Shown: positions 28,426 to 37,685 of the stretch, piece after piece
How the letters are laid out: every line of letters starts with the position of its first letter
Numbering within the stretch: the first letter of the stretch is position 1
Source of the DNA: Dichotomicrobium thermohalophilum
GTDB lineage: Bacteria; Pseudomonadota; Alphaproteobacteria; Rhizobiales; Rhodomicrobiaceae
Direction of reading: 5' to 3'
Length of the DNA: 64,000 bases
NCBI RefSeq assembly: GCF_003550175.1
Contig: NZ_QXDF01000001.1
Location: forward strand, 272,501 to 336,500
Notes under the pieces: generated by a model
Databases searched by the model: none
Told to the model about the DNA's origin: nothing
What the model saw: the letters and a program-made list of their open reading frames with translations, nothing else
Position numbers and translations under genes: made by a program

Positions 28426-31327
28426 GAGATGCTGTCCCTCCAGCTTTCAGCGCGCGATGCAAGATCTGCGCCACGTGAACGGCCTCGCGGTGTGATCCGT
28501 CGCCAATCTGATGACGGCAGGAGGTGCCGTCCGCGACGATGAACGCATCGTCACTGGCCGCCCGCACGGCAGGCAACAGGCTCAGCTCACCCATCTGTTG
28601 CGAGACATCGTAGGTTTCAGCCTGATAGCCGAAGGCGCCGGCCATCCCGCAGCACGAGCTTTCGATCGGCTTGACCTCCAGCCCCGGCACCTGCGCCAGC
28701 ACCCGCTGCACCGGCCCCATGACGTCGGCGGCTTTCTGATGGCAGTGCCCGTGCAGCAGCGCCGTCTCGCCGATGGGCCCGAATGCCGGAACCGTGCCAC
28801 CGTTGGCGAAATGCTCGGCCAGAAATTCCTCCAGCAGCATGACCCGCGCTCCCATCTCCGCGTTCCAGTTGGAGATAAGACGTGGCGCTTCGTCACGGAA
28901 GGTCAGCACGCAGGACGGCTCCAGCCCAACGACCGCGCCGCCCGCTTCGATGGTCGGACGGATCGCCTCGGCGGTGCGCTGCATCTCGGCCTTCGCGCGA
29001 TCGGTCATCCCGGCCGACAGATAGGTGCGCCCGCAGCAGAGAGGGCGGCCAGCCGTCTGGGGAAAGCCTAGTCGGATATCGGTCGCGCGCAGAACCTCGA
29101 CGGCGGCGCGCGCGTTGTCCGGCTCGAAATAGCGGTTGAAGGTGTCCGCGAAGAATAGAACGTCCGCATCCATCGCGCCATTCGGTTCGCGGAACACGTC
29201 GCTGCGCCACCGCGGCAGCCGCCGGTTCGCGCTCAGGCCCAGCAGCTTCTCCGAAAGCCAGGCCGCACCGGGCAGGGTATCGCGCGCATTCGCCAGGAAC
29301 GGCGCCTTCGACAGCCACGGCGCATAGCGCGGCAACTCGGCCACCAGCCGGTCGCGCAGGCCCACCCCATATTTTTCCGCGCGCGCCGCCAGCACCTCGA
29401 TCTTCATCTTTGCCATATCGACGGACATGGGGCATTCGCGCTTGCACGCCTTGCAGGAGACGCACAGCTTCATCGTCTCCATCATCTCGTCGGAGGTAAA
29501 GGCGTCCGGGCCGAGCTGGCCGGTGAGGGCGAGCCGCAGCGTGTTGGCGCGTCCGCGTGTCAGGTCGCGTTCGTTGCGCGTCGCGCGGTAGGAGGGGCAC
29601 ATCGCCCCGCCCGCGAGCTTGCGGCACGCGCCGTTGTTGTTGCACATCTCGACCGCGCCGTGCAGCCCGGCGGGCCATGCGCCCCAGTCGAACACGGTCT
29701 CGCGCGGGACATGGGCGTAGTCCGGCGGATAGCGCATCAGGGTGCGGTCATCCATCTTCGGCGGATGCACGATGCGGTTGGGGTTCAGCACGCCGTCTGG
29801 GTCGAAGCGCTGCTTGACCTCCTCGAAGGCGCGCACGAGCCGTGAGCCGAGCATCTTCTCGTGGAACTCCGAGCGGATGATGCCGTCGCCGTGTTCGCCG
29901 GAATGCGAGCCCTTGTATTCCGCAACGATGTCGAAGGCTTCCTCGGCGATCCCGCGCAGCGCCTTCACGCCCGCTTCCTGCTTGAGGTTCAGCACGGGCC
30001 GAACATGCAGCAGGCCGACAGAGGCGTGGGCATACCACGTCGCGCTGGTGCCATTGCGCGCGAACACGTCGTTGAGCCGGGCCGTGAAGTCCGGCAGGTC
30101 GGGCAGGTGAACAGCGCAATCCTCGATAAAGGCGAGCGGCTTCGCGTCGTCCTTCATCGACATCATGATGTTGAGGCCCTGGGTGCGCACGTTCCAGATG
30201 CGCGCCTGAAAGGCCGGGTCGGGTGCGTCGATCACGCCGCCATCCTTCTTGCCGGGATCGTCCCAGCGGAAGCCCAGGTCGGCCATCAGGTCGTGAAGCG
30301 CCGCCAGCCGGCGCAGATTCTCTTCCTGATCGGGCTCCGCGAACTCGACGAGCAACAGCGCCTCCGGCTCGCCCTTGACGAACTGGTTCACGGTATCGCG
30401 GAAGATCGCGATGTCACGGGCCAGGCGGATCATGTTCTCGTCGACCAGCTCGACCGCGACGGGGTCGAGCGTCACGATATGCTGGACGGCTTCCATCGCC
30501 TCGCGAAAGCTGGGGAAGTGGCAGATGCCCAGCGCCTTGGTATCGAGCGTCGGCGACAGCTTGATCTCGATGCTTTCGCTCAGTGCCAGCGTGCCTTCGG
30601 AGCCGACGAGCAGCGTCGCCATGTTGTTGGTCGGCCCGTTCGGGACCATCGCGTCGATGTTGTAGCCGGCGACATGGCGATAGGTCTGCGGCCAGCGCGC
30701 CGCGATCTCGTCGGCCTCGCGCGCGCCGAGCGCAAGCATGTCACGGAACAGCCGCTGGAGCGCCGTTTGCTCGTTCCTGAGCGTGTCCGCGCGATCCACG
30801 GGGCCGAACGTCGCCCGCGTGCCATCCGCCAGCAGCGCCTCTACGGAGTGGACATGTTCGCGCATCATCCCGTAGCGGATCGAGCGCGAGCCGCAGGAGT
30901 TGTTGGCCGTCATTCCGCCGATGGTCGCGCGTGAGGCGGTCGACACATCGACAGGGAACCAGAGGCCGTGCGGCTTCAGCTGGCGGTTCAGATCGTCCAG
31001 CACCAGTCCCGGCTCCACCACGGCGCGGCGGTTCTCGACGTCCATTTCCCGAATGCCGTTCAGATGCTTCGAGAAGTCGATGACGATGCCGCGGTTGATG
31101 GTCTGCCCGCACTGGCCCGTGCCGCCGCCCCGTCCGGTTATCGGCACATCATGCTCGCGCGCTAACGCCAGCGTTGCCTCGACATCCGAGAAGCGCCTGG
31201 GCACGACCACGCCCGCCGGCCTGATCTGGTAGATCGATGCGTCCGTCGAATAGCGTCCACGCGAAAACGCATCGAACAGTACCTCACCTTCAATCTCATG
31301 ACTCAGCCGCTCGGCCAGTTCCTTCAT
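28412..31327 (-). CDS. fused FAD-linked oxidase/iron-sulfur 2-hydroxyacid dehydrogenase (D-2-hydroxyglutarate/D-lactate/glycolate type)
   Basis: A 971-residue single-chain enzyme combining the GlcD-like and GlcF-like parts. Residues about 30-215 are FAD_binding_4 (TGRGGGTGQCGQ, ASRATIGGMTANNSCGSRSI), then FAD-oxidase_C to about 540. A first Fe-S cluster segment is at 562-577 (CNNNGAC...MC) and a canonical one at 622-632 (CVSCKACKREC). Two CCG domains follow (CCGRTYLSAGM and SCCGMAGAFG). YdiJ-type proteins of this architecture oxidise D-2-hydroxyacids and feed electrons to the respiratory chain; the substrate here is not known. Neighbouring glyoxylate-type aminotransferase and TRAP importer suggest a 2-hydroxyacid or glycolate route (inference). 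Confidence 0.88.
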   Translation of the reverse strand: MKELAERLSHEIEGEVLFDAFSRGRYSTDASIYQIRPAGVVVPRRFSDVEATLALAREHDVPITGRGGGTGQCGQTINRGIVIDFSKHLNGIREMDVENRRAVVEPGLVLDDLNRQLKPHGLWFPVDVSTASRATIGGMTANNSCGSRSIRYGMMREHVHSVEALLADGTRATFGPVDRADTLRNEQTALQRLFRDMLALGAREADEIAARWPQTYRHVAGYNIDAMVPNGPTNNMATLLVGSEGTLALSESIEIKLSPTLDTKALGICHFPSFREAMEAVQHIVTLDPVAVELVDENMIRLARDIAIFRDTVNQFVKGEPEALLLVEFAEPDQEENLRRLAALHDLMADLGFRWDDPGKKDGGVIDAPDPAFQARIWNVRTQGLNIMMSMKDDAKPLAFIEDCAVHLPDLPDFTARLNDVFARNGTSATWYAHASVGLLHVRPVLNLKQEAGVKALRGIAEEAFDIVAEYKGSHSGEHGDGIIRSEFHEKMLGSRLVRAFEEVKQRFDPDGVLNPNRIVHPPKMDDRTLMRYPPDYAHVPRETVFDWGAWPAGLHGAVEMCNNNGACRKLAGGAMCPSYRATRNERDLTRGRANTLRLALTGQLGPDAFTSDEMMETMKLCVSCKACKRECPMSVDMAKMKIEVLAARAEKYGVGLRDRLVAELPRYAPWLSKAPFLANARDTLPGAAWLSEKLLGLSANRRLPRWRSDVFREPNGAMDADVLFFADTFNRYFEPDNARAAVEVLRATDIRLGFPQTAGRPLCCGRTYLSAGMTDRAKAEMQRTAEAIRPTIEAGGAVVGLEPSCVLTFRDEAPRLISNWNAEMGARVMLLEEFLAEHFANGGTVPAFGPIGETALLHGHCHQKAADVMGPVQRVLAQVPGLEVKPIESSCCGMAGAFGYQAETYDVSQQMGELSLLPAVRAASDDAFIVADGTSCRHQIGDGSHREAVHVAQILHRALKAGGTASHGNA

Positions 31328-31362
31328 GCCGTCCCGCTCGCGGTTTTTCTCTTGACTCGCAT

Positions 31363-31388
31363 TATGAATTCAAAATTAATCATTATAC
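31363..31388. promoter_or_regulatory. candidate GntR/FadR-type operator between divergent catabolic genes
   Basis: A 26-bp imperfect palindrome with half-sites ATTATGAATT and ATTAATCATTAT around an A-rich centre, in an AT-rich island within GC-rich DNA. It overlaps a perfect leftward -10 TATAAT (31389-31384) and follows a rightward -35-like TTGACT (31354-31359). A regulator bound here could control both divergent transcripts. Confidence 0.45.
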
Positions 31389-31491
31389 CCGCGCGATGCG
31401 CCGGACAAGCGTTTCTGTGCCGCATCGTGGAAACGGTTTGTACCTGAGGATCACGCGCAGACTGTCGAACTGAAGCGAGGGAGCATTGGCG

Positions 31492-32694
31492 ATGAACACA
31501 AGCGGCCGCCATTTCCTGCAGATTCCCGGCCCCACCAATGTCCCCGATCGCGTTCTGCGCGCGATGGACTTCCCGACTATCGACCACCGCGGCCCACGCT
31601 TCGCCGAAATCGGCCAGCAGGCGCTGGAAGGCATGAAGCGCATCGTCAAGACCGAAAAGGGCGAAGTCATCATCTATCCCGCCTCGGGTACGGGTGCGTG
31701 GGAGGCCGCGTTGGTCAACACGATGTCGCCTGGTGACAAGGTTTTGATGTATGAGACCGGCCATTTCGCCATGCTCTGGCGCAAGATGGCCGAGCGAATC
31801 GGGCTGCAGCCGATCGTGCTGGAGGGCGACTGGCGCCACGGCGCGGACCCGAACGCGATCGAGCAGGCCCTTCGCGCAGATGCCGGCAAGGACATCAAGG
31901 CGGTTTGCGTCGTCCAGAACGAAACCTCCACGGGCTGCGCCTCGCGGATTGACGAAGTTCGCAAGGCGATCGACGCGGCGGACCACCCGGCGCTTCTGAT
32001 GGTCGATACGATCTCGTCGCTCGCCTCTATCGATATGCGGATGGATGAATGGGGCGTGGATGTCGTTGTCGGCGGCTCGCAAAAGGGCTTGATGCTGCCA
32101 CCTGGCATCTCTTTTAACGCCGTCAGCCCTAAGGCGCTTGAAGTGAACAAGGCGGCCGGGCTGCCCCGGTCCTACTGGGACTGGGAGGACATGCGCGGCC
32201 CGAATGCCAAGGGCTTCTTTCCCTACACGCCAGCCACGAACATGCTCTACGGGTTGGTCGAGGCCATAGCAATGCTCGAAGAGGAAGGGCTCGAGAACGT
32301 CTTTGCGCGCCACGATCGGCTGGCCGAGGCGACCCGCCGAACGGTCCGGGCCTGGGGGCTGGAGCTTCTGTGCCAGGAGCCGCGGCATTACTCCAGCTCG
32401 CTGACGGCCGTGGTTATGCCGGAAGGCCACGACGCCGACGCCTTCCGCGATGCGGTGCTCAGGAATTTCAACATGTCGCTCGGCGCGGGCCTGTCGAAGC
32501 TTGCGGGCCGTGTCTTCCGTATCGGCCATCTGGGCGATTTCAACGAACTCAGCCTGACGGGTACGCTGTCGGGCGTGGAAATGGGGCTGGCGATCGCCGG
32601 TGTTCCGCATAACAAGGGGGGCACGCAGGCGGCGCTCGATTACCTGGCCGAAACTTCGCCTTATCGGGAGCCGATCAAGACGGCTGCCGAATAA
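31492..32694 (+). CDS. class V aminotransferase, serine/alanine/aspartate:glyoxylate type
   Basis: PLP enzyme of the alanine/serine-glyoxylate aminotransferase group, 400 residues. The N-terminus FLQIPGPTNVPDRVLRAM and the VVGGSQKGLMLPPG loop with the PLP-binding Lys (about 197) are typical, as are YPASGTGAWEAAL and QNETSTG. Such enzymes transfer amino groups to glyoxylate from serine, alanine or aspartate; the donor cannot be chosen by eye. The ATG follows GAGGGAG. First gene of the rightward catabolic transcript, divergent from the hydroxyacid dehydrogenase that could supply its oxo-acid. Confidence 0.87.
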   Translation: MNTSGRHFLQIPGPTNVPDRVLRAMDFPTIDHRGPRFAEIGQQALEGMKRIVKTEKGEVIIYPASGTGAWEAALVNTMSPGDKVLMYETGHFAMLWRKMAERIGLQPIVLEGDWRHGADPNAIEQALRADAGKDIKAVCVVQNETSTGCASRIDEVRKAIDAADHPALLMVDTISSLASIDMRMDEWGVDVVVGGSQKGLMLPPGISFNAVSPKALEVNKAAGLPRSYWDWEDMRGPNAKGFFPYTPATNMLYGLVEAIAMLEEEGLENVFARHDRLAEATRRTVRAWGLELLCQEPRHYSSSLTAVVMPEGHDADAFRDAVLRNFNMSLGAGLSKLAGRVFRIGHLGDFNELSLTGTLSGVEMGLAIAGVPHNKGGTQAALDYLAETSPYREPIKTAAE

Positions 32695-32771
32695 GAGCCT
32701 TAGTTGGTGCGTCCAGTAACACCGCTATGGCATAACTCTGAAACCGCTTTCTATAGGGAGGAGAAAACAAC

Positions 32772-33752
32772 ATGAAACTAAGGCACGTTCTTCTCGGCCT
32801 TGCCGCGCTCGCAATGACGGCGACGCCGGCAATGTCCGCGGACATGGTGCTGCGCTTTGGCCATGTCGGCAAGCCGGGCTCGCTATTCGATCTTTCGGCC
32901 AAGGAATTTGCCCGCCGTGCCAATGAGAAGCTCGGCGACAAGGCCGAGGTGAAGGTGTTCGGCTCTTCGCAGCTCGGTAACGACACCGAACTGCTGCAGA
33001 AGCTGAAACTCGGCCAGGTTCACTTCTCGCTGCCGTCCTCTGTGATGTCCTCGGTCGCGCCGGAGTTCGGCGTCTTCGAGATGCCGTACATCATCCAGAA
33101 CCGCGATCACATCCGGGCTGTTTCCAAGGAAATGCTGGATGACACCTTCCAGCCGGCTGCCGAGCGCAACGGCTACAAGATCCTGGCGTTCTGGGAAAAC
33201 GGCTTCCGCAACATCACCAACAATGTCCGTCCGATCAACAAGCCGGAGGATCTGGAAGGCATCAAGCTGCGCACGCCGAAGGGTGAGTGGCGCGTCAAGA
33301 TGTTCAAGGCTTATGGCGCCAACCCGACGCCGATGGCTTTTTCCGACGTGTTCACCGCGCTCAAGACCGGCGTCATCGACGGCCAGGAAAACCCGTATGC
33401 GCAGATCGCGTCGGCCAAATTCCAGGAAGTGCAGAAGTACCTGTCCATCACAGGCCACGTCTACACGCCGGGCTACATTCTGACGGGCAAGCGCACCTTC
33501 GAAAACCTGCCGGAGGACGTCCAGGCCGCTCTGCAGGAAGCCGCGCTCGAGACGCAGGAATACGTCTATGAGACGGCGGCCCGGCTCGAAAACGAGCTGC
33601 TGGAAGAGCTGAAAAAGGACATGGAGGTGAATGAGGCCGACAAGCAGGCCTTCATCGAGGCGTCTCAGCCGATTTATGACGAGTTTGGTTCAACCGTGGA
33701 AGGCGGCGACGAGCTGGTCAAGCGGGTGATGAGCCTCGCCCCCACCAACTAA
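32772..33752 (+). CDS. TRAP transporter solute-binding protein, DctP family
   Basis: Periplasmic receptor of a TRAP importer for an organic acid. The 326-residue product has a Sec signal ending TPAMSA near residue 23. Family landmarks are LRFGHVGKPGSLFDLSAKEFA, EVKVFGSSQLGNDTELLQKL, the carboxylate-binding Arg in KLRTPKGEWRVKMFKAYGANPTPMAFSDVFTALKTGVIDGQENP (quoted in parts: LRTPKGEWR, AFSDVFTALKTGVIDGQENP). A GGGAGGAG ribosome site precedes it. A strong hairpin follows, separating it from the membrane subunits. Confidence 0.92.
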   Translation: MKLRHVLLGLAALAMTATPAMSADMVLRFGHVGKPGSLFDLSAKEFARRANEKLGDKAEVKVFGSSQLGNDTELLQKLKLGQVHFSLPSSVMSSVAPEFGVFEMPYIIQNRDHIRAVSKEMLDDTFQPAAERNGYKILAFWENGFRNITNNVRPINKPEDLEGIKLRTPKGEWRVKMFKAYGANPTPMAFSDVFTALKTGVIDGQENPYAQIASAKFQEVQKYLSITGHVYTPGYILTGKRTFENLPEDVQAALQEAALETQEYVYETAARLENELLEELKKDMEVNEADKQAFIEASQPIYDEFGSTVEGGDELVKRVMSLAPTN

Positions 33753-33766
33753 TCCCTGTCGACACT

Positions 33767-33790
33767 GCGCCTCGCCTTCGGGCGGGGCGC
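33767..33790 (+). terminator. intercistronic UUCG hairpin between dctP- and dctQ-type genes
   Basis: Ten-base-pair stem GCGCCTCGCC/GGCGGGGCGC (one G-U pair) capped by a TTCG tetraloop, 15 bases after the binding-protein stop. With no strong T-run it is more likely an attenuator or mRNA stabiliser, allowing excess binding protein over membrane subunits, than a full terminator. Confidence 0.55.
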
Positions 33791-33852
33791 ACCGCCTTTC
33801 TCAGCGGCCGGCTGCCGTCGGTTGCGTGATCCATGCCCGAGGTTGAGCAAAA

Positions 33853-34368
33853 ATGCGTCAGGCCGCCCGTGCGCTTGCGTTTCTGCTGGAGTGGTTTCTG
33901 ATCATTCAGATGTTCGCGCTGTCGATCGTGGTCATCTATGCGGTGATCTCTCGAAAGATGGGCGCGTCGCTGAGCTGGTATGACGAGATCGCGGCCATCC
34001 AGCTCGCCTGGATTACTTATTACGGCGCCGCGCTTGCCGCTCTGCGCCGTCGTCACATTGGGTTCGATGGCGTCCTGCTGGCGCTGCCCATCCCGATCCG
34101 CCGCGTCATGGTCATCCTCAGCGAAGCGCTGGTCATCGGGTTCTTCGCGCTACTCACCTGGTCGGGCTGGGAGGTGCTGCAAGTTCTTGAAGGCATGTCC
34201 CTCATCAGCCTGACCTGGGTGCCGGTGCAGCTCACGCAGTCGGTCATACCCATCGGCGGCGCACTGTTCATCATCTGTAGCCTGCTCAGCTTCCCGGACT
34301 ACTACAAGCTGACCATGGCCGGGCATTCGTTCGAGCATCCCGAGATCGTCGAGGAAGAACCGGCATGA
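33853..34368 (+). CDS. TRAP transporter small membrane subunit, DctQ family
   Basis: A 171-residue protein with four membrane helices at about 10-32, 48-66, 80-103 and 125-150. The conserved DctQ segment RKMGASLSWYDEIAAIQLAWITYYGAALAALRRRHIGFD (recognised through SLSWYDEIA and RRRHIGFD) lies between helices 1 and 2. It overlaps the DctM-type gene by 4 bases (ATGA), indicating coupled translation. Confidence 0.9.
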   Translation: MRQAARALAFLLEWFLIIQMFALSIVVIYAVISRKMGASLSWYDEIAAIQLAWITYYGAALAALRRRHIGFDGVLLALPIPIRRVMVILSEALVIGFFALLTWSGWEVLQVLEGMSLISLTWVPVQLTQSVIPIGGALFIICSLLSFPDYYKLTMAGHSFEHPEIVEEEPA

Positions 34369-35645
34369 TCGTACTCGTTATCTTCCTCGCCCTGCTTTTC
34401 ATGATCTTCATCAACGTGCCGATCGCCGTGGCGCTGGCGATCTCAGGGGTGATCGGCATTGTCGCCGCCGAAGGCATGGGCGCGCTGGTGACGGTCGCGC
34501 TCGACATGTACAACGGCGCCACCAAGTTCTCGCTCATCGCAATCCCGATGTTCGTGCTGGCCGGCGCGATCATGAACGCCTCGGGCATCACGCAGCGGCT
34601 GATTGACTTTGTCTCCGCGCTGATTGGCTTCGTTCGCGGCGGGCTGGCGATGGTGAATGTCGGGGTTTCGCTGTTCTTCGCCGAAATTTCAGGTTCGGCC
34701 GTGGCCGACGTCGCTGCGCTCGGCTCGGTGATGATTCCGCAGATGAAAAAGCGCGGCTATAAGGCCCCGTTCGCCGCCGCGCTGACCTCGTCCTCCGCGT
34801 CGCTGGCGATCATCATTCCGCCGTCAATCCCGATGATCCTCTACGCGGTCTCGGCACAGACCTCCATCGAGCAGCTTTTCGTTGCCGGCGTCGTTCCCGG
34901 GATCATCGGCGGTGCGGGCCTGATGCTGCTGTGCTGGTATTTCGCGCGGCGCTATAACCTGCCGGTCGAGGCGGCTTTCGATACCAAGCGTCTGCGCGAG
35001 ACGTTCATCGCTGCGCTGCCGACTTTCGCGCTGCCGGTCATCATCCTCGGCGGCATCTTCGGAGGCTTCGTCACCGCGACGGAGGCCGGCGGTCTGGCTG
35101 TTCTTGCGGCGATCATCATCGGCTTCTGGTACCGCGAGACGGACTTCAAGCAGCTTCGCCGCGCCATGCTCGACGGTGCGATGCAGACCGCTGTCGTCAT
35201 GGTGCTGGTCGCCGCGTCCGTGCTGATGGGCGGCTTCCTGACCCGCGCGCAGATTCCGCAAGACCTCGCGGCCGCGCTGCTCGACATCACGGACAACAAG
35301 TGGGTGATCCTTGCGATCCTCAACGTGTTCTTCCTGGTGATCGGCTTCTTCCTTCACTCGGCCGCAGCGATCATCCTGGTCGTGCCGATCGTGGTGCCGC
35401 TGATCACGCAGGTCGGCATCGACCCGGTGCATTTCGGGCTGGTCGTCACGCTCAACCTGGCGATCGGCCAGCAGACTCCGCCTGTGGCGAGTGTGCTGAT
35501 AACGGCGTGCTCGATTGCGCGGGCCAATGTCTGGGACGTCAGCAAGATCAATATCTACTTCATTGCGGTGCTGCTGCTTGTGCTACTTTTGTGCACCTAC
35601 GTGCCGGTCGTGCCGCTGTTCCTCGTCGAACTGCTGTACCGCTAG
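34365..35645 (+). CDS. TRAP transporter large membrane subunit, DctM family
   Basis: The ion-coupled transport subunit, 426 residues with about 12 helices. The family signature is present: IPMFVLAGAIMNASGITQRLIDF, ISGSAVADVAALGSVMIPQM, SSSASLAIIIPPSIPMILYA and the C-terminal TPPVASVLITACSIA. Together with the DctP and DctQ genes this is a complete Na+-dependent TRAP importer. Substrate is set by the DctP protein and is not readable from the sequence. Confidence 0.94.
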   Translation: MIVLVIFLALLFMIFINVPIAVALAISGVIGIVAAEGMGALVTVALDMYNGATKFSLIAIPMFVLAGAIMNASGITQRLIDFVSALIGFVRGGLAMVNVGVSLFFAEISGSAVADVAALGSVMIPQMKKRGYKAPFAAALTSSSASLAIIIPPSIPMILYAVSAQTSIEQLFVAGVVPGIIGGAGLMLLCWYFARRYNLPVEAAFDTKRLRETFIAALPTFALPVIILGGIFGGFVTATEAGGLAVLAAIIIGFWYRETDFKQLRRAMLDGAMQTAVVMVLVAASVLMGGFLTRAQIPQDLAAALLDITDNKWVILAILNVFFLVIGFFLHSAAAIILVVPIVVPLITQVGIDPVHFGLVVTLNLAIGQQTPPVASVLITACSIARANVWDVSKINIYFIAVLLLVLLLCTYVPVVPLFLVELLYR

Positions 35646-35654
35646 AGGCGATCC

Positions 35655-36431
35655 ATGAGCGAAACCCAGGAACTGATCTACGAGGTGCGCGACGGGATCG
35701 GCTGGATCACGTTCAACCGCCCCGAAGCTCGCAACGCCTTCACCTTCGCAATGTATGAGCGGTTGCAGGAAATCTGCACGAACGCCGAACCGGGCGGCGA
35801 AGCGCGCGTGCTCGTGATGCGGGGCGCGGGTGGTAAGGCCTTCGGCGCGGGCACGGACATGACGCAGTTCCGCGCGTTCTCCAAGCCGGAGGACGCCTGG
35901 GCCTACGAGGACCGCATGGAGCGCGTGTTCGAGGCGATCGAGAGCTGCCCGCTGCCAACCATCGCGGCGATAAACGGCGCGTGCACCGGCGGCGGCGCGG
36001 CCATTGCAGCGGCCTGCGACCTGCGCATCGCGAGCCCAACGCTCAAATATGGCTTCCCTGTCGCGCGAACGCTCGGCAACTGCCTGTCGGTGTCCAATCT
36101 CGCGCGGCTGAGCGAGCTGATGGGCGCGGCGCGGGTGCGCGACGTCATCATGACGGCGCGGCTTGTCGAAGCCGAGGAGGCCAAGGCGATCGGGCTGGTC
36201 TCGGAAATCGCCGAAGACGTGGACGCTCGGGCGCAGGAACTCGCGGAGACGGTCGCGGGCCACGCGCCGCTGACCCTGCGCGCGACGAAGGAAGGGCTGC
36301 GCCGTCTGCGCGTCGCCGCGGCGCATGTCGATGATCGCGATCTGATCGAAATGTGCTACATGAGCGACGATTTCCGCGAGGGGCTGGACGCCTTCCTGTC
36401 GAAGCGGAAGCCGGCCTGGCAGGGCAAATAG
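35655..36431 (+). CDS. crotonase-fold protein lacking both hydratase glutamates
   Basis: Enoyl-CoA hydratase/isomerase superfamily, 258 residues. The CoA oxyanion-hole segments are intact (GGKAFGAGTDMTQF at 59-72 and GACTGGGAAIAAACD at 108-122). The two catalytic acids of true hydratases, Glu144 and Glu164 in the rat enzyme, align with Ala116 and Val136 (GGGAA and YGFPV), keeping the exact 20-residue spacing. It is thus unlikely to hydrate enoyl-CoA and may act as an isomerase, hydrolase, lyase or decarboxylase on a CoA thioester. It sits between TRAP and CoA-transferase genes, 9 bases from the former and 2 from the latter. Confidence 0.85.
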   Translation: MSETQELIYEVRDGIGWITFNRPEARNAFTFAMYERLQEICTNAEPGGEARVLVMRGAGGKAFGAGTDMTQFRAFSKPEDAWAYEDRMERVFEAIESCPLPTIAAINGACTGGGAAIAAACDLRIASPTLKYGFPVARTLGNCLSVSNLARLSELMGAARVRDVIMTARLVEAEEAKAIGLVSEIAEDVDARAQELAETVAGHAPLTLRATKEGLRRLRVAAAHVDDRDLIEMCYMSDDFREGLDAFLSKRKPAWQGK

Positions 36432-36433
36432 CG

Positions 36434-37645
36434 ATGGCTAAGGAGTCGAAAGGTCCGCTCGCCGGGGTGCGCGTGATCGAACTGGCCCACATCATGGCCG
36501 GCCCGGTCTGCGGGCTGATGCTGGCCGATATGGGCGCGGACGTTATCAAGGTGGAAAAGCCGCAGGGTGACGACACGCGCCGTTTCGTGCCGCCAGAGAT
36601 TGAAGGCGAATCCGCCGCCTTCATGATGATGAACCGGAACAAGCGCGGCATCGCACTCGACCTGAAGCAGGAGCAAGCGCGCGAGGTGCTGTTCCGGCTG
36701 CTCACCGAGGCGGATGTCCTGATCGAGAACTACCGCAAGGGCACGATGGAAAAGCTCGGCCTCAGCTACGAGACGCTGCGCGAATACAACCCCGGCCTGA
36801 TCTATGTCGAGATTTCCGGCTTCGGCCGCACCGGACCCTACGCCGGGCGCGGCGGGTTTGACCTGATCGCGCAGGGCATGTCCGGGCTGATGTCCATCAC
36901 GGGAGAGGGCCCGGGCCGGCCGCCGGTGAAGGTCGGGCCGCCGGTCTCGGACATCACGGCGGGCATTCTCGGGGCGATGGGTGTCTCGGCGGCCTATGCG
37001 CATAAGCTGAAGACCGGCGAGGGCCAAAAGATCGACACGTCGCTCTTCGAGGCCGCGATCACGCAGACCTACTGGCAGTCCGCCATCGCCTTTGCCACGG
37101 GCGAGTCACCCGGGCCAATGGGTTCGGCGCATCCGCTCAACGCGCCCTATCAGGCGTTCGAGACGGCGGACGGCTGGATCAACATCGGCGCGGCCAATCA
37201 GGCAAACTGGGAGCGGCTGATCGCGGTCCTGGGCGCGCCCGAGTTGAACGACGATCCGCGTTTTTCCTCCAATGCCGCGCGGATGGCCCATCTCGATGAA
37301 TTGTCTGAAACGCTCAATAAAATCTTCCGCGCTCGCACGACTGAGGAATGGCTGACGGCACTGGACGAGGCGGGGGTTCCTGCCGGACCGGTGCTTTCCA
37401 TCACCGAGATGCACGCCGATCCCCAGACGCGGGCGCGCGAGATGGTCGTAGCGACGGACCATCCGGTGGCCGGAGAGGTCGAGACCATCGGCCTGCCCGT
37501 GAAGTTCTCGGAGACGCCGGGGGGCGTGTGGCGCTGCGCCCCGACGCTGGGGATGCATACGCGCGAGGTGCTGGGCGAACTGGGTTATGCGCCTGAGGAA
37601 ATCGAGCAGCTCGTATCGGACGGAGCCGCGCTCGCTGGCGACTGA
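36434..37645 (+). CDS. CaiB/BaiF (class III) CoA-transferase
   Basis: Moves CoA between carboxylic acids through an enzyme-bound aspartyl intermediate. The 403-residue product begins GPLAGVRVIELAHIMAGPVCGLMLADMGADVIKVEKPQGDD (recognised by the RVIELAHIMAGP and ADMGADVIKVEKP blocks) and carries GFDLIAQGMSGLMSITG and VGPPVSDITAG, the latter with the catalytic Asp position. Start ATG is 2 bases after the crotonase stop. It probably activates the imported acid, using succinyl-CoA or another thioester as donor (inference). Confidence 0.92.
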   Translation: MAKESKGPLAGVRVIELAHIMAGPVCGLMLADMGADVIKVEKPQGDDTRRFVPPEIEGESAAFMMMNRNKRGIALDLKQEQAREVLFRLLTEADVLIENYRKGTMEKLGLSYETLREYNPGLIYVEISGFGRTGPYAGRGGFDLIAQGMSGLMSITGEGPGRPPVKVGPPVSDITAGILGAMGVSAAYAHKLKTGEGQKIDTSLFEAAITQTYWQSAIAFATGESPGPMGSAHPLNAPYQAFETADGWINIGAANQANWERLIAVLGAPELNDDPRFSSNAARMAHLDELSETLNKIFRARTTEEWLTALDEAGVPAGPVLSITEMHADPQTRAREMVVATDHPVAGEVETIGLPVKFSETPGGVWRCAPTLGMHTREVLGELGYAPEEIEQLVSDGAALAGD

Positions 37646-37685
37646 TTCACCGGCTGGGGATCGTCGCATTCCGACCTTTTGCCGG

